NCBI GenBank assembly: GCA_020631105.1
Contig: JAHDHW010000001.1
Span: forward strand, 3,114 to 67,113
Length of the DNA stretch: 64,000 nucleotides
Origin: Saprospiraceae bacterium
GTDB taxonomy: Bacteria > Bacteroidota > Bacteroidia > Chitinophagales > Saprospiraceae
Reading direction: 5' to 3'
Below are positions 1 to 8,868 of this stretch, in pieces; within the stretch, counting starts at the first letter, position 1; the number at the start of each line of letters is the position of its first letter. Under the pieces are notes generated by a model. That model made no database searches and was not told the DNA's origin. It worked only from the letters and a program-made list of their open reading frames with translations. A program made the translations under genes and the position numbers.

Positions 1-65
1 AAGGAGGGTTAAGGAGGGTTAAGGAGGGTTAAGGAGGGTTAAGGAGGGTTAAGGAGGGTTAAGGA
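1..65. repeat. Tandem array of AAGGAGGGTT
   Basis: Six perfect 10-bp units followed by a partial unit (AAGGA). The array begins at the window edge, so it may be longer to the left. Each unit contains AAGGAGG, a full Shine-Dalgarno consensus, although Bacteroidota seldom rely on such sites. The array ends about 80 bp before the likely start of the next gene. Confidence 0.95.
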
Positions 66-145
66 AAATAAATATATGTGAAAGCCCGAGTAGTTTTATG
101 GAATTTACGGGGTTTTGGAGTCTTATAAGTAGAAATCCGTTTATT

Positions 146-523
146 ATGACAACTATAGAATTCAACACAACCTTCAGAAACCGTACAAAAAAATTGGCTT
201 TAAACGTAATTAACTATGTCGATTCGTTACCAAAGAAAAATTCAAATTATGTACTTGGTAAGCAGCTACTTCGCTCGGTAACATCCGTTGGTGCTAATTT
301 TCGGGCAGTCTGTCTGGCGAGATCCTTAAATGAAAAATATGCTAAATATTGTATTGTCGTAGAGGAAGCTGATGAGACTGTATTCTGGTTAGAAATGCTC
401 CGCGAAACCAACAAATTGAATACGCCTCCAATAGAAATCATTAACGAAGCAGAAGAAATTATCAAAGTGATGTCTACTTGTCGAACTCGTTTAGGTCGAA
501 AAATCGGAAAGCAAAAAGGCTAA
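146..523 (+). CDS. Four-helix bundle protein (S23 / 23S rRNA intervening-sequence family)
   Basis: 125 residues, matching the usual 115-130 of the family. The hallmark features are visible: LLRSVTSVGANFRA near residues 50-63, then KYCIVVEEADETVFWLEML, predicted to form the long antiparallel helices of a pentameric four-helix bundle. An upstream in-frame ATG at 98 would add 16 residues unlike the family, so the ATG at 146 (MTTIEF) is preferred. The family was first found in insertions within Leptospira 23S rRNA genes, but most copies in Bacteroidota are stand-alone and of unknown function. The gene sits between a GGTTAAGG-rich array and a GGTTAAGG-rich terminator, which suggests a small mobile cassette (inference). 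Family assignment is firm; function is unknown. Confidence 0.85.
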   Translation: MTTIEFNTTFRNRTKKLALNVINYVDSLPKKNSNYVLGKQLLRSVTSVGANFRAVCLARSLNEKYAKYCIVVEEADETVFWLEMLRETNKLNTPPIEIINEAEEIIKVMSTCRTRLGRKIGKQKG

Positions 524-536
524 TCTTTAAATAACT

Positions 537-570
537 AAGGGGTTAAGCAACATCCGTTGCTTAACCCCTT
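537..570. terminator. Bidirectional hairpin terminator
   Basis: A perfect 14-bp inverted repeat, AAGGGGTTAAGCAA (537-550) and TTGCTTAACCCCTT (557-570), with a 6-nt loop. It lies between the four-helix-bundle gene and the convergent atpG and could serve both. U-tracts are weak on either side. Confidence 0.75.
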
Positions 571-597
571 AACTTTCTTAGCGCCTTAACCTCTTGT

Positions 598-1494
598 CTA
601 CGCTCCTTCCAGTGCAGCAGCACCACCAACGATCTCTGAAAGTTCTTTGGTAATAGCTTCTTGACGAGCTTTGTTATAAGCAATCTTCAGATCTTTCACA
701 ATCTCTTCTGCATTTTCTGTTGCTTTATCCATTGCAGTCATACGTGCTCCATGCTCAGAAGCATGTGTATCTAGTAAGAATTTCTGGAACTGAGTCTGTA
801 AGATACTAGGTACCAAATGCTCTAATAATGAAGTTTTATCTGGCTCGAAGATATAATCTGCTTTTCCTTTTTTGCTACCTTCTTCTTTTTCAAGTTTTGC
901 AACTGGAAGAAATTGAGCAGTTTCCGGAAACTGAACCGCAGCATTTTTAAATCGACCGTAAGCAACATCGACTGCATCATATTCGCTTGCTTTGAAAGCA
1001 TCCATAATACGTTGAGACACTTGTGCTACATTATCAAAACTTAGGTCGCTAAAAATTTCTACATAATCATTTACCATATTTTCTGCAGGAAAGCGTTTTT
1101 TGAAGAAATCAAACCCTTTCTTTCCGATACAGAGAATATCCAGTTTACCTTCAGCTCTCAATCCACTATACTTCGACTCGATCGTACTATTCGCTTCTTT
1201 GATTACATTGGTATTGAAAGCCCCAGCAAGACCACGATTAGAAGTAACAACAACCACTAATGCCTTTTGAACTTCGCGTTCTTGGCCAAATGTTGTACTT
1301 GCATCTCCTTCGAGGTTGGACAAGATATTTACTAACATAGCATTAAGCTTATTAGCATAAGGACGCATTTTTGTAATAGCTTCCTGGGCTCGTCTCAACT
1401 TCGCAGCTGAAACCATTTTCATGGCTTTAGTAATCTGCTGAGTAGATTTTACTGATTTAATTCTTTCGCGTACTTCTTTTAAGTTAGCACCCAT
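598..1494 (-). CDS. atpG: F1Fo ATP synthase gamma subunit
   Basis: 298 residues, normal length. Gamma is the central shaft of the F1 motor that turns inside the alpha3beta3 ring. The N-terminal helix carries the classic signature (LKEVRERIKSVKSTQQITKA) and the C-terminal helix ends with the ARQEAITKELSEIVGGAAAL signature. Translation starts at ATG (MGANLKEV). It is the last gene of the atpB-E-F-H-A-G run, 68 bp after atpA, with a hairpin in the gap. A terminator follows at 537-570. Confidence 0.98.
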   Translation of the reverse strand: MGANLKEVRERIKSVKSTQQITKAMKMVSAAKLRRAQEAITKMRPYANKLNAMLVNILSNLEGDASTTFGQEREVQKALVVVVTSNRGLAGAFNTNVIKEANSTIESKYSGLRAEGKLDILCIGKKGFDFFKKRFPAENMVNDYVEIFSDLSFDNVAQVSQRIMDAFKASEYDAVDVAYGRFKNAAVQFPETAQFLPVAKLEKEEGSKKGKADYIFEPDKTSLLEHLVPSILQTQFQKFLLDTHASEHGARMTAMDKATENAEEIVKDLKIAYNKARQEAITKELSEIVGGAAALEGA

Positions 1495-1512
1495 GCGATG
1501 TATTAGTTAGCA

Positions 1513-1549
1513 AGTTGGTGAGCTATTGTTTTGCAATAACTCACCAACT
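1513..1549 (-). other. Intercistronic hairpin between atpA and atpG
   Basis: A 16-bp inverted repeat (1513-1528 with 1534-1549) with one G-U pair in the minus-strand RNA and a 5-nt loop. No U-tract follows in the direction of transcription, so an mRNA stabiliser or partial attenuator is more likely than a full terminator (inference). Confidence 0.6.
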
Positions 1550-1562
1550 CAATCTTTAAATT

Positions 1563-3146
1563 TTATTTATACTGAGCAGTCATTTCTGCTGCTAGAGCAG
1601 TCAAAGTGTTAGTTGCTTCATCTGACAACTTACCTGATTTCAATGTAGATAATACATCAGGATGTTTTTGCTCTAGAGTAGTAAGGAAAGTTTCCTCAAA
1701 CTCTTTTACTTTATTTACGGGTACTGAGCTAATTAAGCCTTTAGTCCCCAAGTAAATAATTGCAATTTGTTTTTCTACAGTAAGTGGAGAATACTGAGGT
1801 TGTTTCAAGATTTCCACATTACGCTTACCTTTATCAAGGATCGCAGTAGTTGCTGCATCAAGATCAGAACCAAACTTAGAGAATGCCTCTAGTTCACGGT
1901 ACTGTGCCTGATCAAGCTTCAATGTACCTGCAACTTTCTTCATAGATTTAATCTGCGCAGATCCTCCTACCCGAGATACGGAGATACCTACGTTAATCGC
2001 AGGACGTACCCCAGAGTTAAATAAGTTGGATTCCAAGAAAATCTGACCATCAGTAATCGAAATTACGTTGGTAGGAATATATGCAGAAACGTCACCCGCT
2101 TGTGTTTCAATGATAGGAAGTGCTGTTAATGATCCACCACCTTTTACGAGACCAGCATCTTTTAATGAATCTGGAAGATCGTTCATGTCATTAGCAATCT
2201 TATCATCATTGATGATCTTTGCTGCACGCTCCAATAAACGAGAGTGAAGGTAGAATACATCACCAGGATAAGCCTCCCGACCTGGAGGACGACGTAATAA
2301 TAACGATACCTCACGGTAAGCTACTGCCTGCTTAGATAAATCATCATAAACGATAAGTGCAGGACGTCCTGTATCACGGAAGAACTCACCAATTGCAGCT
2401 CCTGCGAATGGTGCGTAGAACTGAAGTGGTGCAGGATCAGAAGCAGAAGAAGAAACGATAGTGGTATAAGCCATCGCACCATTCTCTTCTAATACACGTG
2501 CAACCTGCGCTACTGTAGAAGCCTTCTGACCAGAAGCTACGTAGATACAGTATACCGTCTCTCCTCTTTCGTAAAATTCTTTTTGGTTGATGATCGTATC
2601 GATAGCGATCGCAGTTTTACCTGTCTGACGGTCACCGATAATCAACTCCCGTTGTCCACGTCCAATTGGAATCATCGCGTCAATCGCTTTGATACCCGTT
2701 TGAAGTGGCTCGTTTACAGGCTGACGATAGATTACACCTGGTGCTTTACGCTCCAAAGGCATGTTATACTTCGTACCGCCGATTGGTCCTTTACCATCGA
2801 TAGGTTGTCCTAATGGATTTACTACACGACCAACGATTTCTTCTCCTACATCGATAGAAGCAATTACGTTAGTACGTCTAACAGTAGAACCTTCTTTAAT
2901 GCCTGCACCGTCTCCTAAAAGTACAACCCCAACGTTGTCCTCTTCCAGATTCAGTACGATTGCCTGAACGCCAGTTTCGAATTCCACCAACTCCCCTGCC
3001 TGGGCTTTGGTAAGTCCGTAAACACGTGCGATACCATCTCCTACTTGAAGCACAGTACCCACTTCTTCTAATTCAGCAGTGGTTTTGAAACCGGAAAGTT
3101 GCTGTTTTAGTATTGCTGATATTTCATCAGGTTTTACATCAACCAT
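1563..3146 (-). CDS. atpA: F1Fo ATP synthase alpha subunit
   Basis: 527 residues, slightly longer than the 500-515 common elsewhere. It forms the non-catalytic nucleotide-binding sites of F1. The P-loop [15 protein letters not shown] is near residue 170, and the signature [17 protein letters not shown] is present near residues 380-395. ATG start ([10 protein letters not shown]). It lies 63 bp downstream of atpH in the same operon. Nothing is unusual except the short insertions typical of Bacteroidota. Confidence 0.99.
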   Translation of the reverse strand: MVDVKPDEISAILKQQLSGFKTTAELEEVGTVLQVGDGIARVYGLTKAQAGELVEFETGVQAIVLNLEEDNVGVVLLGDGAGIKEGSTVRRTNVIASIDVGEEIVGRVVNPLGQPIDGKGPIGGTKYNMPLERKAPGVIYRQPVNEPLQTGIKAIDAMIPIGRGQRELIIGDRQTGKTAIAIDTIINQKEFYERGETVYCIYVASGQKASTVAQVARVLEENGAMAYTTIVSSSASDPAPLQFYAPFAGAAIGEFFRDTGRPALIVYDDLSKQAVAYREVSLLLRRPPGREAYPGDVFYLHSRLLERAAKIINDDKIANDMNDLPDSLKDAGLVKGGGSLTALPIIETQAGDVSAYIPTNVISITDGQIFLESNLFNSGVRPAINVGISVSRVGGSAQIKSMKKVAGTLKLDQAQYRELEAFSKFGSDLDAATTAILDKGKRNVEILKQPQYSPLTVEKQIAIIYLGTKGLISSVPVNKVKEFEETFLTTLEQKHPDVLSTLKSGKLSDEATNTLTALAAEMTAQYK

Positions 3147-3209
3147 ATCTTGAATATTTAGATTTTTACGAAATTTTATAATTATAAGTAAGTCCAGTCA
3201 ATACCGGTC

Positions 3210-3770
3210 TTACATAGCATTAATATAATCCGACTTAGTAAATTCTTTTTTCAATGCCTCTAACTGATGTGCAACACTTGCATCATACAGTCGATCTCCG
3301 AAATCAAGTACAAAACCGCCTAAGATGTTAGGATCAACTTCTACTTCCAATTCTACGTGATCGTCTGTAGCTTCACTAGCAACCAATCGTTGTTTTATCT
3401 TAGAAATAGTCTCTGCACTTAAAGTCGTAGCGGTAATCAGCTTAACAGTAGAAATATGCTTCATACGTTTATACTGCTCTAAGAATTCCGTAGCGATTTC
3501 TGGAAGTTGCTTCTCTCGTCCTTTGTTTAATACAATAGATAAAAAAGCAAAAGACAACTCAGAAAATTTATCTTTAAACAAAGCGTCAAACACTTGTTGT
3601 TTCTTTGAAACGTTTATGATCGGACTCTTCAATAAAAGTAAAAGGTCACGGTTTTTAGTCGCTTCGTTGAAGTATTTAAAATCCTCTACAACGGTCTCCA
3701 CATTACCTTGCTCTTTGGCAAGATCAATAAGAGATTTAGCATATCGTGAAGCAATTCTTGTTATAGACAT
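3210..3770 (-). CDS. atpH: F1Fo ATP synthase delta subunit (OSCP)
   Basis: 186 residues. The delta subunit links the top of F1 to the b-subunit stator. It has the OSCP pattern of an N-terminal helical domain (ASRYAKSLIDLAKEQG) and a C-terminal sandwich ending in VEVDPNILGGFVLDFGDRL, the family signature. It lies between atpF and atpA, the usual position. ATG start. Confidence 0.97.
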   Translation of the reverse strand: MSITRIASRYAKSLIDLAKEQGNVETVVEDFKYFNEATKNRDLLLLLKSPIINVSKKQQVFDALFKDKFSELSFAFLSIVLNKGREKQLPEIATEFLEQYKRMKHISTVKLITATTLSAETISKIKQRLVASEATDDHVELEVEVDPNILGGFVLDFGDRLYDASVAHQLEALKKEFTKSDYINAM

Positions 3771-3830
3771 CTATGAATCAAATTTAAAACTTGAATTAAA
3801 GTTTATTTGCTCTAACCGAACGATTTCTTG

Positions 3831-4343
3831 CTAGTTAAGCTTAATCTCGTCTACTAAGCTATTAGCATATTTTTCTTGCTCACTGTCACCCGTCAATTGC
3901 TTCTTAATCACTTTCTCAGCAATTGCCAAAGCCATCATACCTGCTTGGTTTTTAACCTCAACCAAAGCCGCGTTCTTTTGACTTTCGATCTCCGCTTTTG
4001 CGTTACCTACGATTCGTTTAGCTTCTTCTTTAGCTTTGTCGCGAGCCTCATTAACGATAGCATCTTTAGTTTCTTTTGCCTCTCTTAGAATTTTGGCTCT
4101 TTCTTCACGAGCTTCATTCATAACTTTTTCGTTTTCTGCTTTAAGGTCGGCCATTTCTTCACGTGCGCGTTTCGCTTCATCAAGTGCATCTTGAATATCA
4201 CCTTCTCGCTTTTTCAAGGCATCACGGATAGGTCCGAAAGCAAATTTTCCGATTAAGAACCAGAATAATCCAAAAAAGATCACTGTCCAGAAAATCAAAC
4301 CGAAATCAGGAAGGATTGGAGTAAAGTTAGCTAAGTATATCAT
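3831..4343 (-). CDS. atpF: F1Fo ATP synthase b subunit
   Basis: 170 residues. One N-terminal transmembrane helix (about residues 8-30, GLIFWTVIFFGLFWFLIGKF) is followed by a long charged coiled coil rich in Glu, Lys and Ala, forming the peripheral stalk. The segment GPIRDALKKREGDIQDALDE is typical of the family. It follows atpE after an 87-bp gap that holds a strong hairpin, and precedes atpH by 60 bp. Confidence 0.97.
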   Translation of the reverse strand: MIYLANFTPILPDFGLIFWTVIFFGLFWFLIGKFAFGPIRDALKKREGDIQDALDEAKRAREEMADLKAENEKVMNEAREERAKILREAKETKDAIVNEARDKAKEEAKRIVGNAKAEIESQKNAALVEVKNQAGMMALAIAEKVIKKQLTGDSEQEKYANSLVDEIKLN

Positions 4344-4387
4344 TGATTAAATCTTTTTATTTCTTTTTCAAAAGTTGTCAAACTATA

Positions 4388-4424
4388 AAATTGACCCCAC
4401 GACCAACCGTCGCAGGATCAATTT
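4388..4424 (-). other. Intercistronic hairpin between atpE and atpF
   Basis: Arms 4388-4403 and 4409-4424 pair over 16 positions in the minus-strand RNA, including three G-U pairs, with a 5-nt loop. It sits 7 bp after the atpE stop codon. A short U-rich stretch follows, so it could be a leaky terminator or an RNA stabiliser. Either would raise c-subunit mRNA relative to downstream genes, in line with the c-ring needing many copies (inference). Confidence 0.7.
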
Positions 4425-4430
4425 GTTTTC

Positions 4431-4646
<216 letters not shown>

Positions 4647-4659
4647 TTATAGTTAATAA

Positions 4660-5928
4660 TTAATGATGTGCTTCTTCTGTGGCAGCTCCGATATATGAAG
4701 CTGTCAAAATTGTAAATACAAATGCCTGAATGAATGCTACCAGCAACTCAATAGACATCATAAAAATGGTTAGCAAACCTGAACCAATAGAGGTTCCAAG
4801 TACGCCGCCCCAGTTACCCTGCGCAAATACGAAAATCAATCCCACAAAGATTACCAGTACCATGTGACCAGCGGTAATGTTCGCAAACAAACGAAGCATC
4901 AGTGTCAATGGCTTAATGAATAATCCTAAGATCTCAACCGGAGTAAGAATGAATATTTTCAACCAAGCTGGTACACCAGGCATCCAAAGGGTATGTTCCC
5001 AATAATGCTTATTACCGCTTAGGTTCACGACTAAGAAAGTAAAAATGGCTAATACTGCAGTAAAGGCAAGATTACCAGTTACGTTAGCGTTTCCAAGAAA
5101 AGGAATCTGACCAAATAGATTCAAACCAAGGATTCCAAAAAACAAGGCCATTAAATATGGTAGGTAAGTTTCCCACTTGTGTCCAAGGAAAGGCTTAGCT
5201 ACTTCATCCTGAATAAATACGAAGATAGGCTCGATAAAAGATTGAAGTCCTGAAGGTGCTTGCCCCTCACGCTTTTTGTATGCTCTGGCAATCCCGATAA
5301 ACATCCAACCTAATAAGAAAAAGACCAAGAACATAGATACAACATTCTTAGTCAGTGAAAAATCGTAGAAATTGGTGATCCCGCCACCAAACAAACCACC
5401 ATCTGCGGTACTTTTATAAAGTGCCTCGTACTGGTTGCCACCGTAACAAACAAAAACTCGTTTGCGGCCGTCGATTTCTTTTTCACCTACATTATGTGGT
5501 CCCAGGTTAATGTGACCGCCAGGGAAAGACTCATCCGCTACACGGTGAATCATTCCTTCGAATAAAACATACTTATTATAGGCATACTCTCCAACACCAT
5601 GACCATCCGGGTGGAATTTTCCAGAAGAGAAAAAGTCCCATCCTCCGTTTTGAGCATAAACCATTACTGGTAATGGTAACTGCAATGGACCAATGCTATA
5701 AACATTCTGATCCGAGATATGGTGGAATGCTACATTCCCAGGATTAAATTGTTCTTCGTGGTGAAAACAACCTCCGTGATCGCCGCCTTGAGCGTGACCA
5801 TCATGAGCTTCTGTACCGTGTGCATGATCTCCGTGATCATGACTGTGATCGTGTCCTTCGTGCCCTTGTGCCATGCCAATCACACACAAGCTCAACATAC
5901 ACCAAAATGAAAGAATAAATTTCCGCAT
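4660..5928 (-). CDS. atpB: F1Fo ATP synthase a subunit with histidine-rich N-terminal extension
   Basis: 422 residues from ATG at 5928; a TTG codon immediately upstream at 5931 is less likely to be used. A signal peptide (about residues 1-20, ending GMAQ) is followed by a segment of about 40 residues with 12 His (GHEGHDHSHDHGDHAHG and onward), then a conserved periplasmic domain and about six membrane helices. The essential Arg of the proton channel is in LMLRLFANITAGH near residue 346. Bacteroidota AtpB proteins usually carry an N-terminal extension, but this one is notably His-rich. First gene of the operon. Confidence 0.97.
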   Translation of the reverse strand: MRKFILSFWCMLSLCVIGMAQGHEGHDHSHDHGDHAHGTEAHDGHAQGGDHGGCFHHEEQFNPGNVAFHHISDQNVYSIGPLQLPLPVMVYAQNGGWDFFSSGKFHPDGHGVGEYAYNKYVLFEGMIHRVADESFPGGHINLGPHNVGEKEIDGRKRVFVCYGGNQYEALYKSTADGGLFGGGITNFYDFSLTKNVVSMFLVFFLLGWMFIGIARAYKKREGQAPSGLQSFIEPIFVFIQDEVAKPFLGHKWETYLPYLMALFFGILGLNLFGQIPFLGNANVTGNLAFTAVLAIFTFLVVNLSGNKHYWEHTLWMPGVPAWLKIFILTPVEILGLFIKPLTLMLRLFANITAGHMVLVIFVGLIFVFAQGNWGGVLGTSIGSGLLTIFMMSIELLVAFIQAFVFTILTASYIGAATEEAHH

Positions 5929-5976
5929 CAATGCCTAGATTTTAATTTGAAAGGTAATGTTTTCAAAAAATCGCTG

Positions 5977-6007
5977 CAAAGGTAGCTATAATAGGTAGGT
6001 TTTGAAA
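5977..6007 (-). promoter_or_regulatory. Probable promoter of the atpBEFHAG operon
   Basis: On the minus strand, TTTC (6007-6004), 19 bp, then TACCTTTG (5984-5977), close to the Bacteroidota consensus TTTG-N19-TAnnTTTG. The -7 element lies 49 bp before the atpB start codon. Confidence 0.65.
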
Positions 6008-6325
6008 GCCAAATTTTATTTTTTTTACGGTAATTTGATAGTTTTTTATCCCTTCCCTTAAAGCACCCTGCTTTCGAGCAAACCAAACAATGTACTGCTC
6101 ACCCTACTTTCAGGGTTAAAAGAAGAAATATTGTTTGGTTTCTATAAAAAGAACACCTGTTTTTACGAGAAGTTGTTGAAAAGGATGGCTTATTCGAAGT
6201 GTTTTTAGCTTTATTTACTTTTCACAAGTAAGCTTACAGAAGGAGTCCTCCTAGGTAAATCACCTAGGTTTGGATCAGCGGTCGTTTCTGACAATGCTTT
6301 GCATGTCAGGAGAGGATCAGCGAAT
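5985..6325. other. Long non-coding gap between atpB and rny with several inverted repeats
   Basis: No convincing reading frame. It holds AAACCAAACAAT (6080-6091) with its complement at 6130-6141, CCTAGGT (6250-6256) with ACCTAGG (6262-6268), and a hairpin at 6288-6309 (CTGACAATGC/GCATGTCAG with one bulge). GGATCAGCG occurs twice (6271-6279 and 6314-6322). Small structured RNA or repeat remnants are both possible. Confidence 0.5.
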
Positions 6326-6333
6326 AAAAAAGA
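6313..6333 (+). repeat. Dispersed repeat copy A (AGGATCAGCGAATAAAA)
   Basis: All 21 bp are identical to 44271-44291, and related copies lie at 38891-38905 (opposite strand) and 39636-39652. This copy sits at the U-tract side of the rny terminator. Confidence 0.7.
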
Positions 6334-6360
6334 GCCTCAGCGAAAATTAATCGCTGAGGC
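6325..6360 (-). terminator. Terminator of the pheT-zapA-rny run
   Basis: A perfect 10-bp stem, GCCTCAGCGA (6334-6343) and TCGCTGAGGC (6351-6360), with a 7-nt loop, followed on the minus strand by TCTTTTTTATT. It lies 29 bp past the rny stop codon. Confidence 0.92.
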
Positions 6361-6389
6361 CCTTTTAAATCTTGGATAATTCCAAGGTA

Positions 6390-8072
6390 TTATCTAGCAA
6401 ATGTTACCGCGCGTTTTTCGCGAATCACCGTTACTTTTACCTGTCCAGGATACTGCATTTCATCCTGAATTTTTTGTGAGATCATAAAAGAAAGATCGTC
6501 AGCATATTGATCGGTTACTTTATCACTTTCAACGATTACACGTAATTCTCGTCCCGCTTGCATCGCGTAGGCTTTAGATACACCATCGTGTGCTAGTGCT
6601 AACTCTTCGAGGTCACCAATTCGCTTAAGGTAGCTCTCCAGAATCTCACGGCGAGCCCCAGGACGTGCGCCAGAGATCGCATCACAAGCTTGTACAACAG
6701 GAGAAAGGATATTATTCATTTCAACCTCATCGTGGTGTGCTCCTACGGCATTACATACTACTGCGTGTTCTTTATATTTTTCGCAGAGTTTCATCCCAAG
6801 AATAGCGTGAGACAACTCCGTTTCTTCCTCTGACACTTTTCCTATATCATGAAGTAGTCCAGCACGTTTAGCCATTTTGACTTGTTTTGGATTTAGTCCT
6901 AACTCCGCGGCCATTGCTGCACATAGGTGAGCTGTTTCAATTGAGTGCTTGAGCAAATTCTGTCCGTAAGACGAACGGAAACGCATCCGACCAACCATCT
7001 TCACTAAATATGGGTCAAGACCGTGAATATCTAATTCAATCACGGTTCGCTCTCCAATTTCAATAATTTGCTCATCCAATTCTTTTCGAGTCTTGGTCAC
7101 TACTTCCTCGATACGTGCCGGGTGAATACGGCCATCAGCCACAAGTCGTTTTAGTGATAAGCGACAAACTTCCCGACGAATCGGATCAAATGAAGAAATA
7201 ACAATTGCCTCTGGTGTATCGTCTACCACAATCTCTGCACCGGTAGCTGCTTCCAATGCTCGGATGTTACGTCCTTCCCGACCAATAATTTGTCCTTTGA
7301 GGTCATCTGAATCCAAATTGAAGACACTTACTGTATTTTCGATTGTGTATTCTGCACACATCCGCTGGATAGTTTGGATGACAATTTTCTTTGCCTCTTT
7401 ATTTGCAGTAAGTTTAGCCTGAGAGATGGTATCTTTAATCAAGGCCATTGAATCGGTTTCTGCTTTTGCTTTTACCGCTTCAAGTAACTGTTCTTTTGCT
7501 TCGGCTTCGCTTAGTTTAGCGACACCTTCTAATGCTTTGATGTGTTTATCATTTGCAGCATCCAGTTCTTCTTTCTTCTTATTAACGACTCGTATCTGTT
7601 GATCGAGATTTTCCCGGATCGTTTTAAGTTCCGCTTCTGTCTGTTCGAGCTCTGTCTTTTTGTTGTTTAGTTTATCTTCTCGAGACTGAAAAGAACTTTG
7701 CTTTGACTTTAGATCATTCTCCAGTTTGACCACTTCCATCTCCCGTTCTTTAAGTTCTACCTTATGAGAAGATTTGTAGCTTTCAAAGTCTGATTTAAAT
7801 TTGTTGAAGCGATCTTTAGCTTCCTGAATCTTTCGTTGTTTGATAGATTCGTTTTTACTTTCTGCTTTTTCTACAATTCGGTCTGCTTTGTTTTTAGCTT
7901 CACTAGCGATACGATCAGCCGTTTGTCTGGCATCTTTTACAATAGAGTCTGCTTTCGCATTCATCTCATCAACTCTCGCCTGTCCAGATTTTTTAAGTAT
8001 CGATTGTACTACAAGGAAGGCAATTATAGCCCCAACGACCAAACCTCCAATCAATCCAATTCCAATTTCCAT
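6390..8072 (-). CDS. rny: Ribonuclease Y
   Basis: 560 residues, somewhat longer than the usual 520. It is a membrane-anchored endoribonuclease that initiates mRNA decay. Order: N-terminal transmembrane helix (about residues 3-25), a long coiled coil (30-240), a KH RNA-binding domain ([17 protein letters not shown] near 265-280), and an HD domain with LLHDIGK near residue 407. ATG start. It lies downstream of zapA, separated by a 152-bp structured gap, and is followed by a strong terminator. Confidence 0.98.
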   Translation of the reverse strand: MEIGIGLIGGLVVGAIIAFLVVQSILKKSGQARVDEMNAKADSIVKDARQTADRIASEAKNKADRIVEKAESKNESIKQRKIQEAKDRFNKFKSDFESYKSSHKVELKEREMEVVKLENDLKSKQSSFQSREDKLNNKKTELEQTEAELKTIRENLDQQIRVVNKKKEELDAANDKHIKALEGVAKLSEAEAKEQLLEAVKAKAETDSMALIKDTISQAKLTANKEAKKIVIQTIQRMCAEYTIENTVSVFNLDSDDLKGQIIGREGRNIRALEAATGAEIVVDDTPEAIVISSFDPIRREVCRLSLKRLVADGRIHPARIEEVVTKTRKELDEQIIEIGERTVIELDIHGLDPYLVKMVGRMRFRSSYGQNLLKHSIETAHLCAAMAAELGLNPKQVKMAKRAGLLHDIGKVSEEETELSHAILGMKLCEKYKEHAVVCNAVGAHHDEVEMNNILSPVVQACDAISGARPGARREILESYLKRIGDLEELALAHDGVSKAYAMQAGRELRVIVESDKVTDQYADDLSFMISQKIQDEMQYPGQVKVTVIREKRAVTFAR

Positions 8073-8099
8073 AATTCTTCGATTTTAAGGTTACATAAT

Positions 8100-8200
8100 A
8101 TACTACCTTTCTCTGATCAACCGATCAGCGGCAGCATTATCCTCCTGGTAAAGCCAGGCTGATAATAATCAGCGTATCACAATTGATACACTGTAAGCAA
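8100..8200 (-). ncRNA. Structured RNA candidate, possibly 6S RNA (ssrS)
   Basis: The zapA-rny gap holds three hairpins in symmetric order: 8174-8189 (GTATCA/TGATAC, 4-nt loop), 8136-8166 (ATTATC and CCTGG paired with CCAGG and GATAAT around a 5-nt loop and a 2x2 internal loop), and 8113-8128 (CTGATC/GATCAG, 4-nt loop). Both spacers are 7 nt. I recall 6S RNA being annotated between zapA and rny in other Bacteroidota, which makes this a candidate. A clear closing stem is not seen, so the ends and identity are uncertain; a structured 5' leader of rny is the alternative. Confidence 0.45.
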
Positions 8201-8224
8201 ATGGATGGAAAAATCTAGCTCAGT

Positions 8225-8530
8225 TTACTTCAATAAATGATCGAGTAATTCGTCTAACTGATTGATTTTATCGGAGAGAATCGGATCAAAGCTTGTAGCC
8301 TGGGCATCTCCTGATTTCGACTTATGAAGGTCGACTGCATAAGTTAGGAGGGCCATAGACAGGCAATCTTGCTTGTCCTTTTTAGTATATGTGAGTTGAA
8401 ATCGATTGACTTTTTCGTTGACATCTTTGACGATCTTACGGATAGCATCCTCGTCTCCTACTTTTACTTTAAGTGGATAAGGACGCCCAGCGATCAAAAC
8501 GGTGATATTCGTCATTTCCTGCTCTTCCAT
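8225..8530 (-). CDS. zapA: Cell division protein ZapA
   Basis: 101 residues from ATG at 8530; TTG at 8536 and ATG at 8515 are alternatives. ZapA promotes bundling of FtsZ filaments at the division site. The N-terminal beta-strand pattern ITVLIAGRPYPLKVKVGDED and the helix DCLSMALLTYAVDL match the family. The start codon follows the preceding gene's TGA after 2 nt, indicating translational coupling. Member of the pheT operon. Confidence 0.9.
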   Translation of the reverse strand: MEEQEMTNITVLIAGRPYPLKVKVGDEDAIRKIVKDVNEKVNRFQLTYTKKDKQDCLSMALLTYAVDLHKSKSGDAQATSFDPILSDKINQLDELLDHLLK

Positions 8531-8532
8531 AC

Positions 8533-8838
8533 TCAACTATTTTGTAGCCATTCAATACATTTATCAATTTCGGAAATGTATTGATCAATCTCTTTCCTCA
8601 ACTTCTTGGAACTTTCCGGATTACTCTCTCTCTGCAAATCTAGCGCTACTTTTGATCTAGCAACTCTTTCTTCCATTTGACCGATCTTGCTATTATTTTG
8701 AGCAAGTTCGGATTTAAGCTGTTTATTTTCTAGTAACAGTGTACTATTTTCATTTTGCAGACGCTCTAGCCGCAAAGCTAGTTGCCTGACTTTTAGTTCA
8801 ATATTATTAAGTTTATCTGTTAATGATTGTAATGCCAT
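8533..8838 (-). CDS. Short coiled-coil protein upstream of zapA
   Basis: 101 residues, almost entirely predicted coiled coil (leucine heptads in LRLERLQNENSTLLLENKQL), with a Trp near the C-terminus. No signal peptide or membrane helix. It lies 30 bp after pheT and 2 nt before zapA. By position and shape it may be a ZapB-like partner of the divisome, but this is inference and sequence identity cannot be claimed. Confidence 0.75.
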   Translation of the reverse strand: MALQSLTDKLNNIELKVRQLALRLERLQNENSTLLLENKQLKSELAQNNSKIGQMEERVARSKVALDLQRESNPESSKKLRKEIDQYISEIDKCIEWLQNS

Positions 8839-8868
8839 TCTTAAACAAGGCCTTTTACGATAAGGAGT

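Noticed and set aside
1-65. Possible CRISPR-like or telomere-like array
   Set aside because: Units are adjacent without spacers and only 10 bp long, so it is a simple tandem repeat.
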